The position numbers and the translations under genes are program-made. Shown in pieces: positions 55,923-64,000 of a stretch of DNA of 64,000 nt; position 1 is the first letter of the stretch, and each line of letters starts with the position of its first letter. The notes below the pieces were generated by a model that saw nothing but the letters and a program-made list of their open reading frames with translations, did not search any database and had not been told where the DNA came from. Source of the stretch: Psychrobacter glacincola (GTDB taxonomy: Bacteria > Pseudomonadota > Gammaproteobacteria > Pseudomonadales > Moraxellaceae); contig NZ_CAJGZK010000003.1 of NCBI RefSeq assembly GCF_904846215.1, positions 176,380 to 240,379 on the forward strand, given 5' to 3'.

Positions 55923-56243
55923 ATGCAAATGAAACATCTGATTATATTCGCGGTCGTTGGTATGGTTGTGCTACTTGGGTTTAATATTATGAGTGGCAAT
56001 CAACGTGAAAAAAATAGAGAAGCTATAATAGCGAGTAGTCAGGCAGAACTCACTGATGCAGCCGTATCTGAAAACAAGGGCTCTAATACGAGCAATGCTA
56101 ATGGCAGCGATACATCAGATATTGCAAGCCAGCCATTAGGACAGCAGCCAAAAGCCATACTCGATGATGCTACCAGCAAAATAGATCAAGCGCAGCAAGT
56201 AGAAGCAGAGCGTTTAAAGCAGATGAGCCTTGCACAGGAATGA
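55923..56243 (+). CDS. Small membrane-anchored protein, unknown
   Basis: A 106-aa protein I do not recognise. One hydrophobic segment (residues 5-22, HLIIFAVVGMVVLLGFNI) is followed by a polar, low-complexity periplasmic or cytosolic part rich in Ser, Asn, Asp and Gln. A charged helix ends in LKQMSLAQE. It has no lipobox. It lies after structured repeat copy 8 and before a bidirectional terminator. The start ATG 55923 has a weak ribosome site; a second Met is two codons on. Coding is supported by the sensible membrane pattern and a terminator 48 bases past the stop. Confidence 0.6.
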   Translation: MQMKHLIIFAVVGMVVLLGFNIMSGNQREKNREAIIASSQAELTDAAVSENKGSNTSNANGSDTSDIASQPLGQQPKAILDDATSKIDQAQQVEAERLKQMSLAQE

Positions 56244-56290
56244 TTGATCGCACAGAAGTGATTAATTGATTTTTATAAAACTGAGGACAT

Positions 56291-56322
56291 AAAAAAGGCT
56301 AACGATAACGTTAGCCTTTTTT
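56291..56322. terminator. Bidirectional terminator between the small protein gene and rnr
   Basis: A perfect 8-bp stem GGCTAACG / CGTTAGCC with loop ATAA, six As before it and six Ts after it; it suits both converging genes. Confidence 0.92.
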
Positions 56323-56342
56323 AATGAGAGAGTAAAGCAGCC

Positions 56343-58655
56343 CTAGCTTTTTTTGCTACCGGCTCTACCACCACGACTGCCATTTCTCGTCGCAGGTGAT
56401 TTCTTTGGCTGATCTTTGCTTGTGGGACTGCGGTTTGGCTGACTAGGGTTCGAATGATCTTTTTTAGTTTGATTCATTTTACTAGATTGCAGCTTTGCCT
56501 GTAAACCAAAGTCAATTTGTAACAGATCCATATTGACGCCTGCTACTTTTACCTTGACCAAATCACCCAGTCCAAATATTGTACCTTTATCTTTACCGAT
56601 AAGCTGTTGCTGTTGCTCATCATAGACAAAGAAATCATCACCAACGTTTGAGATATGCACCAAACCATCGATATACAGATCTGTTAAGGTGATAAATAAA
56701 CCAAAGTTTGTCACGGTAGTTACGACACCATCGAACTCTTCGCCGACATGATCTTTCATATAATGACATTTGAGCCATGATTCTACGTAGCGTGATGCTT
56801 TTTCAGCACGGCGCTCTGTATCAGACGTTTGCATGCCAGCACCTTCAAGAGAGAAGTCCATTACAGGTTGCTTACTATTTGTCACTTTTGCTTTAATCGC
56901 GCGATGCAACATCAAGTCAGGATACCGACGAATCGGCGAGGTAAAATGACTATACTCATCATAAGCCAGACCAAAGTGACCGATGTTGTCTGGCGAATAG
57001 TTCGCTTGCATCATTGAGCGTAGTAGCATGCTATGAATGCTGATCGCATCAGGGCGCTCTTTGGTGGCTTCAATAATACGCTGATAATCCGCTTGGGTTG
57101 GATTTTCTTCTGGGAAACTCAGACCGAAGTTTTTCGCATATTCGTGAATACGCATCGACTTTTCGCCATCAGGCTTATCATGATTACGATATAAAACTGG
57201 TAGCTCATTTTGCAGGGCAAAGTTTGCCGCGCAAGTATTGGCAAGCAGCATACATTCTTCAATCAGCTTTTGAGCATCGCCGCGGGTACGAGGCAAGATT
57301 GCTTCGATGCCGCCTTTTTCATTGAACTTAATATAAGTTTCAACGGTCTCAAATTCCATTGCATGACGTTCTTCACGCTTTTTAAGCAATAATTCATACA
57401 ATTGGTACAAAGTATCGACAGATTTTTTGACATCTTTATTTTCTGTCAACGATTCTGGAACGCTGCTGTCCTTCGGATTCTCAAGATAAGCGTTCACTTG
57501 ATTATAAGTCAAGCGCGCTTGCGAGTGCATGACGCCAGGATAAAACTCATAACTGGTGATTTTACCAGCACGTGATATCTTAATATCGGCAACCATACAG
57601 AGGCGATCAAGATTAGGGTTCAGTGAACAGAGACCATTAGACAGTACTTCAGGCAACATCGGAATCACCTGATGCGGGAAATATACTGACGTACCACGCT
57701 CATAAGCATTTTGATCAAGTGGCGAGTTCGGTGTCACATAATAACTGACATCTGCAATCGCTACCAAGACGCGATAATTACCACCAGAACGCTTTTCTGC
57801 AAACACCGCATCATCAAAATCACGTGCATCTTCGCCATCGATCGTCACTAATGGTAAATCGCGTAAGTCGACACGACCTTTTAGATCTTTTTCAATGGGC
57901 TCTTTATAATCATTTGCTTGAGTGAGCGCCGCTTCACTGAACTCTGATGGAATATCATAATTAAGTAACGTGGTCTCAATGATGAGTTCACGATCATTGT
58001 CATCAGACAACACTTCAGTGATTTTGCCAGTGGCAAATTCATGCTGATTTGGCCAATCAATAATATCAACTTTTACCGGCGAGCCTTGCTTGGCATTGAA
58101 CGCCTGTACGTTGTCTTCTGTGACCGTAATCGGCTGATGGTTGTTTGGACTACCAAGCTCGACGCAGTAACCGTCTTCATCATGAGCAAGTGTGCCAATA
58201 AAATGATTTTGACGACGTTCAACGACATCCACGATGCGACCTTCAGTACGACCGCGATTGTCTGTTGAAGTGCCAACGGCTTCTACCGTATCGCCGTTAA
58301 AGACCCAGCGCATTTGTTTTTCATGCAAGAATAGGTCAGGCATATCAGCTAATAGTACAAAACCAAAACCTTTAGGGTGCGCTGATACAGTGCCGGTTAC
58401 GATATCTTGTTGAGTAACCGTGCGATAGCGATAAGGGCGACCATCACGATTAACTTGCCCATCGCGTGCCATCGCTTTTAGGCGATTGCCCAAAGCGTCA
58501 AACTGATCAGGATCAGCAATATTAAAGGCTTTTGCCAGTTGCTGATGGGTGATTTCACCGTGCTCATTAATCGTGCTCGATATAAGCTCGCGACTAGGAA
58601 TCGGGTTGTCATATTTTTGTGCCTCATCTGAGGCGTTTGGATCATTCCAACTCAT
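56343..58655 (-). CDS. rnr: Ribonuclease R
   Basis: RNase R is a 3'-5' exoribonuclease that degrades structured RNA. The 770-aa protein has an N-terminal winged-helix region (about residues 20-85), then cold-shock-type OB folds. The RNB catalytic domain carries VTIDGEDARDFDDAVFAEK near 270-288, in which the four conserved Asp bind Mg. A C-terminal S1 domain is near 645-730 (GEEFDGVVTTVTNFGLFITL). A Lys/Ser/Arg-rich tail of about 40 residues follows, as in other RNase R proteins. Such tails help bind RNA. It is transcribed alone, closed by the terminator at 56291. Confidence 0.96.
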   Translation of the reverse strand: MSWNDPNASDEAQKYDNPIPSRELISSTINEHGEITHQQLAKAFNIADPDQFDALGNRLKAMARDGQVNRDGRPYRYRTVTQQDIVTGTVSAHPKGFGFVLLADMPDLFLHEKQMRWVFNGDTVEAVGTSTDNRGRTEGRIVDVVERRQNHFIGTLAHDEDGYCVELGSPNNHQPITVTEDNVQAFNAKQGSPVKVDIIDWPNQHEFATGKITEVLSDDNDRELIIETTLLNYDIPSEFSEAALTQANDYKEPIEKDLKGRVDLRDLPLVTIDGEDARDFDDAVFAEKRSGGNYRVLVAIADVSYYVTPNSPLDQNAYERGTSVYFPHQVIPMLPEVLSNGLCSLNPNLDRLCMVADIKISRAGKITSYEFYPGVMHSQARLTYNQVNAYLENPKDSSVPESLTENKDVKKSVDTLYQLYELLLKKREERHAMEFETVETYIKFNEKGGIEAILPRTRGDAQKLIEECMLLANTCAANFALQNELPVLYRNHDKPDGEKSMRIHEYAKNFGLSFPEENPTQADYQRIIEATKERPDAISIHSMLLRSMMQANYSPDNIGHFGLAYDEYSHFTSPIRRYPDLMLHRAIKAKVTNSKQPVMDFSLEGAGMQTSDTERRAEKASRYVESWLKCHYMKDHVGEEFDGVVTTVTNFGLFITLTDLYIDGLVHISNVGDDFFVYDEQQQQLIGKDKGTIFGLGDLVKVKVAGVNMDLLQIDFGLQAKLQSSKMNQTKKDHSNPSQPNRSPTSKDQPKKSPATRNGSRGGRAGSKKS

Positions 58656-58802
58656 AAATTACCGTATCTATTTTTAAATTATTAATAATGACTATCTTAA
58701 CACGAACAACGACTCAATATCTTAGGTCAATTGTCTTATCTGTATTTGATAGCGCGTGGTTGTTAGCTGCCAAGCTTTATTAAAAGCGACCGCTTATATC
58801 AA

Positions 58803-60047
58803 TCAAATATCGATATCGACCGTATTTGATTGATTGGTTATTTTCTTCATGTTCAACTCTTTTGACACTTCTAATACCGTGGTCTGATTGGATTTATCGA
58901 GGTATTTTTGGGCTTTATCAACCTCAGTGGTCAAGGTATTGACCGTTTGCTTCATATTCTCAAGCGCTTCAATTTTATAATTGCTGATCATATCCATGGT
59001 GTCATAGACATTATTGAAGGCATTTTGCAATTTATCAAGCTCAATGGTACTGCTGGTCGCTTGCTCATGAATCTCAAGCGATTGACGTTTTAGCATTGCC
59101 GAAGTCGATTCAATCAAGCTACTGGTCGTTTTATTCAAAGCAGTAATTTGGTCAAGTACCAGTTTTTGATTGGTCATGGCTTGCGCAACCACGACTGCTG
59201 TACGTAGCGCTGAGATAGTGGTAGTTGTGGCACGATCTACCCCTTTAATCAGCTCTAAGTTATTTTTGCGGATCGTATCGAGTGCTAGATAACCTTGAAT
59301 ATTGACGGCCAATTGTGTCAAAAAATCGGTGTTTTTTTGGCGCACATAAAACAGCATCTCTTCTTTAATAATACGTGCTTTTTCAGGGTCAGTCGCTTCT
59401 ATCGCATAAACTTTTTGCTCGAGCTGCTCGTCAATTTTTTTACCCACATAGATATATTGGCGAATCGATTGCATCAGCTCCCACATGTTGATTTTTTCTT
59501 GCTCAATCATAGCATTGTCTTTGAGTAGCTCATCTTTACCATTATATAAGCTCGTTACTACGGCATTGATATGAGATTGCGCTGATTCATATTGGCGAAA
59601 GTAATCCTGTACTTTATTACCAAATGGAATCAAACCAAACAGCTTACGTGAGCTGGTCAACTCTTTTTTGCTAGGGTCTAAATCTTCGACGATACCGCGC
59701 AGCTCCGTCAATGATTTTGCAATAGGGGAGTTATCAAATAAGCTATCACTGAGGCTTTTAGCAGGTAGCTCTAACATACGGTTAGACACTTGCGCCGATT
59801 CACGGATTTCTTTATTACCCAAGTTATGAATAGATTGGACGTTTTGTTGAAATTCAGCGCTGTGTACGGAGTTATTAATAACATGATCGACAAAAGCATC
59901 AACTTTGGCATCAAGCTCTGGAATATCGCTTTCATCCAATTTTACCATCTGATCGGCTTCGCTCTTTTGTATCTCTTTGACAGGTTCTGGCGCAGTTAGA
60001 GTAATCGCTGGTGTAGAGGTGTTAGCAGGTGGGGTTAATTCTTGCAT
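58803..60047 (-). CDS. TelA/KlaA family protein (toxic anion resistance)
   Basis: A 414-aa soluble, mostly helical protein of the TelA family. LFGLIPFGNKVQDYFRQYESAQSHINAVVTSL near residues 140-171 is the family signature (the FGNK...YF..Y pattern). Long coiled-coil stretches run to near the C-terminus. The first 35 residues are Pro/Thr-rich. The family is named for tellurite resistance on plasmids, but the chromosomal role is unclear; many TelA proteins travel with terD-type or envelope-stress genes, which are absent here. AGGA before the ATG supports the start. It stands alone between infC and rnr. Confidence 0.9.
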   Translation of the reverse strand: MQELTPPANTSTPAITLTAPEPVKEIQKSEADQMVKLDESDIPELDAKVDAFVDHVINNSVHSAEFQQNVQSIHNLGNKEIRESAQVSNRMLELPAKSLSDSLFDNSPIAKSLTELRGIVEDLDPSKKELTSSRKLFGLIPFGNKVQDYFRQYESAQSHINAVVTSLYNGKDELLKDNAMIEQEKINMWELMQSIRQYIYVGKKIDEQLEQKVYAIEATDPEKARIIKEEMLFYVRQKNTDFLTQLAVNIQGYLALDTIRKNNLELIKGVDRATTTTISALRTAVVVAQAMTNQKLVLDQITALNKTTSSLIESTSAMLKRQSLEIHEQATSSTIELDKLQNAFNNVYDTMDMISNYKIEALENMKQTVNTLTTEVDKAQKYLDKSNQTTVLEVSKELNMKKITNQSNTVDIDI

Positions 60048-60314
60048 AATGCTTCCTATGATATCTAAAAGAGGTTATATTTTCTATCAGCGACCTTCAT
60101 AGTCGCGGTATGGATTATTTTTATCGACTGAACCTTTTTTATTGGAATTTTTATTAATAAGAACAGAATAGGTCTTTAGATTACCGTGTAATGAAAAGGT
60201 TGAGAAGATGGGTTTTGTAAAGCACTGTCGACTTCATATATTTAAAGTAACGATGGTCAAAGAGGTGTCAGTGTCAGAATGAACTATAGATATACTTATT
60301 AAGTGCCACATATT

Positions 60315-60348
60315 AAAAACCACCAATACGCCGTAGCATATTGGTGGT
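60315..60348 (-). terminator. Terminator after infC
   Basis: A perfect 10-bp stem, ACCACCAATA / TATTGGTGGT; on the minus strand it ends in GGTTTTTAAT. It closes the thrS-infC unit before any rpmI or rplT could follow. Confidence 0.8.
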
Positions 60349-60407
60349 CAGAAATCATGAATATCTATATAAATACAGCCACTACTAAAAATAGATGGTT
60401 AAAAATT

Positions 60408-60929
60408 CTATTTCTTCTTAGTAGGTCCGAGTAACATACCCATTTGACGACCTTCCATCTTAGGATACTGTTCAACGTTTGAGATATCAGCCGTATCTTC
60501 AATGATACGATCAAGTTGCTTGCGACCAATCTCTTGGTGCGCCATTTCACGTCCGCGGAAACGGATGCTAATTTTAACTTTATCCTGATCTTCTAAGAAG
60601 CTAACGATTTTTCTCAGTTTAACCTGATAATCGGCTTCTTCGGTGCTAGGACGTAGCTTCATCTCTTTTAGCTGAGTCTGCTTTTGGTTCTTTTTAGCTT
60701 CTTTCGCCTTTTGCTTTTGATCATAGAGGAAGTGCTTATAATCCATGATCTTACATACTGGCGGTTTGGCTTCGGGAACCAACTCGACTAAATCTAGACT
60801 GTCTTCACGTGCCGCTTTCATCGCGGTGTCGATATCGACCACGCCCATTTGTTCACCGTCTTCTTTGACCAGACGGACTTCTTTGGCACTGATATCTTCA
60901 TTGATGTTCAAACGGTTTGACTGTTTAAT
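60408..60929 (-). CDS. infC: Translation initiation factor IF-3 (ATT start)
   Basis: IF-3 binds the 30S subunit and checks start-codon pairing. The 173-aa protein reads [20 protein letters not shown] at its start, has the linker [20 protein letters not shown] near 75-95, and ends [11 protein letters not shown]. The frame has no ATG at the right place. ATT at 60927-60929 follows AGGAG by eight bases and gives the normal N-terminus, while the first alternative, TTG 60911, would cut six conserved residues. Rare AUU-type starts are known for infC and allow IF-3 to limit its own synthesis. It begins five bases after the thrS stop, and its ribosome site lies in the thrS tail. Confidence 0.93.
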   Translation of the reverse strand: MKQSNRLNINEDISAKEVRLVKEDGEQMGVVDIDTAMKAAREDSLDLVELVPEAKPPVCKIMDYKHFLYDQKQKAKEAKKNQKQTQLKEMKLRPSTEEADYQVKLRKIVSFLEDQDKVKISIRFRGREMAHQEIGRKQLDRIIEDTADISNVEQYPKMEGRQMGMLLGPTKKK

Positions 60930-60934
60930 AGGTA

Positions 60935-62869
60935 TTACTCCTGATCTATTTTTGGGATCTGTCGGCCTTTTTCGGCAACAGCTGTTTCTACTAATGTGAT
61001 AAATTCAGCGACACTCATCACGCCCAGATTTTCGCCTTCGCGAGTCCTAACGTTGACGCTGCCTGATTCGACTTCTTTATCCCCTAATACTAGCATATAG
61101 GGAATACGTTCTAATGTTTTCTCTCGTATCTTAAATCCAATCTTTTCGTTACGCAAGTCACTAATGGCGCGTAAGCCTGATTTTTTCAACTCACTGACGA
61201 CATTTTCACAAGCATCCGCCTGTTTATCGGTGATGTTCATTACAACAACTTGCTGCGGTGCCAGCCATACTGGCATCCAACCAGCATAGTTTTCAATCAA
61301 TATACCGATGAAGCGCTCAAATGAACCTAAGATTGCACGGTGCAACATAATAGGTACTTCACGCTCATTTTGTTCATTGACGAATTCAGCATCAAGACGC
61401 TCTGGCATATTCGGGTCAACCTGAATCGTACCGCATTGCCACACGCGACCTAATGAATCCTTCAAACTGAACTCAATTTTTGGACCGTAAAAAGCGCCTT
61501 CACCTGGTAGATAAGCCCAATCAAGACCGGAACTATCTAACGCATCCGCTAGCGCTTTTTCTGCAAAATCCCAAGATTCGTCGCTGCCGACTCGTTTTTC
61601 AGGACGGGTCGAGAGTTTCATAATGATATTATCAAAACCAAAGTCTTCATAAACAGCAAGGGTCAGCTTAATAAAGTCAGCGACTTCTTGCTGAATCTGA
61701 GCTTGCGTACAAAAGATATGGGCGTCATCTTGGGTAAAACCACGAACGCGCATGAGACCATGTAACGAGCCTGAAGGTTCATTACGGTGACATGAGCCAA
61801 ACTCTGCCATACGTAGTGGCAAATCACGGTAAGATTTTAAGCCTTGGTTAAAGACTTGCACGTGGCACGGGCAGTTCATTGGTTTTACCGCATAATCTCG
61901 GTTTTCACTCGAGGTGGTAAACATATTGGTGGCATAGTTACCCCAATGTCCAGAACGCTCCCACAAACTACGGTCGACGATTTGCGGCGTTTTAATCTCT
62001 TCATAGCCATTATCATGTTGTACTTTACGCATATATTGCTCAAGTACTTGATAAATGGTCCAACCATTGGCATGCCAAAACACCATACCGGGCGCTTGCT
62101 CTTGCATATGAAATAGATTTAAGGCTTTGCCAATTTTACGGTGGTCACGTTTTTCGGCTTCTTCAATACGCTGGATATAAGCTTTTAAATCTTTTTTATC
62201 CGCCCAAGCTGTGCCATAGATACGTTGTAGCTGCTCATTTTTAGCATCACCGCGCCAATAAGCGCCAGACATTTTAGTTAGTTTGAATACTTTCAAAAAG
62301 CGCGTGTTTGGCACGTGCGGACCACGGCACATATCCACATATTCTTGATGATGATACAGACCAAAAGCTTCTTCACCTGGCATATCATTAATCAGCTTAA
62401 GCTTATAGTCTTCACCACGTTCTTCAAAAATCTTAATGACTTCAGCACGTGGCGTTATTTTTTTGATGACGTCATAATCTTGCTTGATAAGTTCCATCAT
62501 ACGTTTTTCAATGGCTGCCATATGCTCAGGCGTAAACGGTGTCTCACTATAGATATCATAATAAAAACCGTCGTCGATAACGGGACCAATCACCATTTTC
62601 ACATCAGGATATAATTGCTTGACCGCATGACCTAATAGATGCGCACATGAGTGACGAATGATATCGACACCGTCATCATCTTTTGCAGTAACGATTTCGA
62701 CTTTAGCATCATGGGCGATAGGATCGCTAGCATCTACTAAATGCCCATTCACGCGCCCAGCAACGGTTGCTTTGGCAAGTCCTGGCCCAATACTTTGCGC
62801 CACTTCCATGACGGATGTATTGCCTTCGAAGTTTTTTACGCTACCATCGGGTAAAGTAATCGCTACCAT
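60935..62869 (-). CDS. thrS: Threonyl-tRNA synthetase
   Basis: A class-II synthetase charging tRNA-Thr. The 644-aa protein has the N-terminal TGS domain (residues 1-61), then the editing domain with [15 protein letters not shown] near 72-86 (HxxxH metal site). The catalytic core has motif 2 in [30 protein letters not shown] near 360-389, with zinc ligands Cys/His, and motif 3 in [19 protein letters not shown] near 508-526. The anticodon-binding domain ends the protein. ATG 62869 starts the usual [10 protein letters not shown]. It forms a unit with infC. The 1.1-kb upstream region separates it from a divergent rRNA-type promoter. Confidence 0.97.
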   Translation of the reverse strand: MVAITLPDGSVKNFEGNTSVMEVAQSIGPGLAKATVAGRVNGHLVDASDPIAHDAKVEIVTAKDDDGVDIIRHSCAHLLGHAVKQLYPDVKMVIGPVIDDGFYYDIYSETPFTPEHMAAIEKRMMELIKQDYDVIKKITPRAEVIKIFEERGEDYKLKLINDMPGEEAFGLYHHQEYVDMCRGPHVPNTRFLKVFKLTKMSGAYWRGDAKNEQLQRIYGTAWADKKDLKAYIQRIEEAEKRDHRKIGKALNLFHMQEQAPGMVFWHANGWTIYQVLEQYMRKVQHDNGYEEIKTPQIVDRSLWERSGHWGNYATNMFTTSSENRDYAVKPMNCPCHVQVFNQGLKSYRDLPLRMAEFGSCHRNEPSGSLHGLMRVRGFTQDDAHIFCTQAQIQQEVADFIKLTLAVYEDFGFDNIIMKLSTRPEKRVGSDESWDFAEKALADALDSSGLDWAYLPGEGAFYGPKIEFSLKDSLGRVWQCGTIQVDPNMPERLDAEFVNEQNEREVPIMLHRAILGSFERFIGILIENYAGWMPVWLAPQQVVVMNITDKQADACENVVSELKKSGLRAISDLRNEKIGFKIREKTLERIPYMLVLGDKEVESGSVNVRTREGENLGVMSVAEFITLVETAVAEKGRQIPKIDQE

Positions 62870-63400
62870 AATCTATTCACCTTTTTGCGTCCGTTGGCAG
62901 TGATGATTGCAACCATCAATCATATAACCTTAAGACTGCGTCAATTATATCCAACCACTATGATATGTTGTAAGAGATATACACTACTTAAAAGCATTGA
63001 TTTCAGGCATATATAGCATCGCGATTTATAGCTATTTAACAAGCTACAATCGATTTACTATAAAGGAAAACGAACCACCTTCTATATAAAGATAGCAGAA
63101 CTGCTATTAAGTAATGTTATAAAAGCGGCTATTATAGCAAAAACCGTCTATAAACACTAGATAGCAAGGGAGTAGTCAGCTTCTATATATAAGTGCTGTC
63201 TGTATAAATATCAAGGATGATATATAAAGGCAGAGATACAACAAAAGAGCTTATTAATAAGTATCATGCCCATAATAAGAAGTTTGAACTCCTTAATACA
63301 GGTAGTTAACTCAAAACAGTTATGCTTTGCATGACAGTCCACCTAATTAAAATCTTTGTTGCCACAAAGCTATTAATCTTGAAAAACCCCTAGAAACCCC
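62870..63400. other. Intergenic region upstream of thrS
   Basis: About 530 AT-rich bases without a gene. On the minus strand TGCTATAAT (63131-63139) is an extended -10 box and a fair candidate for the thrS promoter, giving a leader of roughly 255 bases. No riboswitch or tRNA-like leader was recognised. Confidence 0.45.
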
Positions 63401-63428
63401 TTGACCCTCTCTTAAAACTACGTATAAT
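63401..63428 (+). promoter_or_regulatory. rRNA-type promoter P1
   Basis: TTGACC (63401-63406), a 16-base spacer, and a perfect TATAAT (63423-63428), followed by the GC-rich discriminator GCGCCCC typical of stringently controlled rRNA promoters. Confidence 0.8.
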
Positions 63429-63456
63429 GCGCCCCAGTCGAAAGGGAAAGTGCGAT

Positions 63457-63504
63457 GATGAAGTAGCTTACTGATGAAGTAGCTTACTGATGAAGTAGCT
63501 TACT
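63457..63504 (+). repeat. Three exact 16-bp tandem repeats in the rRNA leader
   Basis: GATGAAGTAGCTTACT occurs three times without gaps or changes (63457-63472, 63473-63488, 63489-63504), between promoters P1 and P2. Confidence 0.97.
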
Positions 63505-63556
63505 ACTGAAACAATCAAACTTGATAAATTACTTTTGAGTTAAAATAATTTAACCC

Positions 63557-63584
63557 TTGACACCGAATTAAAAGCGTCTATAAT
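63557..63584 (+). promoter_or_regulatory. rRNA-type promoter P2
   Basis: Perfect TTGACA (63557-63562), a 16-base spacer, perfect TATAAT (63579-63584), and discriminator ACGCACC. The 50 bases upstream are very AT-rich, as in an UP element. Confidence 0.85.
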
Positions 63585-63668
63585 ACGCACCTCAGCAAAG
63601 GGAAGCTGGCAAATAAGTTAACAAACTTATAACCCAGATAACCCGTTGAAACGAATTAGAACAAAGGG

Positions 63669-63696
63669 TTGACAGACTTATATTTAATGATATACT
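63669..63696 (+). promoter_or_regulatory. rRNA-type promoter P3
   Basis: Perfect TTGACA (63669-63674), a 16-base spacer and TATACT (63691-63696). Same direction and spacing as P1 and P2. Confidence 0.75.
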
Positions 63697-64000
63697 AGTC
63701 AGCTCGCTAAACAAGATAAGCAAATAGCTTACCCTTATTTAGCGGATAATCATCTACTGGACGACAGTGATGACAACTATTTAAAAGCTTAAACTAAAGA
63801 ACAACTTGTGTGGATTTTTGCTGATTCAGAATGCTAAAAAATAAAGTTGGTTGACTATCTTTTCGATAGGATTCTAACTATAAAAATTATCATTTAAGAC
63901 AGCAGAAAAACTCAAAGTTAATTCATTACGAACATAATTTTTAGCGATTTTGCCAGATTAGATGAGCCAAGTTTAGAAGCTTCTTTAAAGAGCTTCATAG
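63697..64000 (+). other. Probable rRNA operon leader (16S gene beyond the right edge)
   Basis: 304 bases without a reading frame, downstream of three tandem strong promoters. A stem-loop at 63705-63744 pairs CGCTAAA with TTTAGCG, and GAAGCT...AGCTTC at 63976-63996 encloses TTCTTTAAAG, which resembles the antitermination box boxA. No 16S rRNA sequence is reached before the window ends, so the rRNA assignment is an inference from promoter architecture. Confidence 0.6.

Noticed and set aside
1..64000. CRISPR array, prophage or integrated plasmid
   Set aside because: No regularly spaced direct repeats, no cas, integrase, capsid or replication genes, and no full transposase gene were found; apart from the dispersed repeats the gene content is core chromosomal.

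Overview
The window looks like chromosomal DNA of a Psychrobacter species (Moraxellaceae, Gammaproteobacteria). The grounds are moderately AT-rich DNA, the fmt-rsmB and LysM-dprA-tsaC gene order shared with pseudomonads and relatives, a complete Na+-translocating NADH:quinone reductase, and the overall protein flavour. I recognise the genus from family knowledge; no search was run. Several features suggest the origin-proximal half of the chromosome: a perfect ParB-site (parS) sequence inside rsmB, and what looks like the promoter and leader region of an rRNA operon running off the right edge.

Layout. 1-911 is the 5' part of a membrane sensor protein on the minus strand. 1.2-10.1 kb holds plus-strand housekeeping genes: fmt, rsmB, thrC, a LysM protein, dprA, tsaC and an SDR epimerase. 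10.4-14.2 kb has two paralogous membrane metallophosphoesterases and an HSL-type esterase. 14.8-17.7 kb is grpE-dnaK, with a sigma32-like promoter before dnaK. 17.7-19.9 kb is bioF-bioC on the minus strand. 20.2-23.2 kb has two paralogous small beta-barrel outer-membrane proteins and an NfeD/stomatin pair. 23.5-31.3 kb has a phytase-like esterase, hemN, a lipoprotein penicillin-acylase homologue and comM. 31.5-37.3 kb has gph, a DUF4385 gene, tRNA-Phe, a PanZ-like protein, hisB-hisH, a small membrane protein and avtA. 37.5-43 kb is a tesA-ybbA-ybbP operon and an MFS permease. 43.3-52.1 kb is the sodium-pump block nqrABCDEF, an SDR, apbE and nqrM. 53.2-62.9 kb has hisA, a BON-MscS channel, a small membrane protein, rnr, telA and thrS-infC. 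From 63.4 kb to the end there are three tandem strong promoters and a leader typical of an rRNA operon.

The most unusual content is a family of eight dispersed 138-148 bp elements. They lie only between genes, begin and end with TATAGT-type inverted termini, and share a nearly invariant core. Their inner stem arms differ between copies yet stay complementary. That pattern of compensatory change suggests a structure under selection, carried by a MITE-like mobile element. The copies can be sorted into a 138 bp class (five copies) and a 145-148 bp class (three copies). Three copies lie next to histidine genes.

Working links between genes: fmt with infC (which starts at ATT) and thrS concern translation initiation and tRNA charging. 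DprA and ComM are both natural-transformation proteins. ApbE attaches FMN to NqrB and NqrC, and NqrM is needed to mature the same complex. GrpE and DnaK form one chaperone system. No prophage, CRISPR array or full-length insertion sequence was seen.
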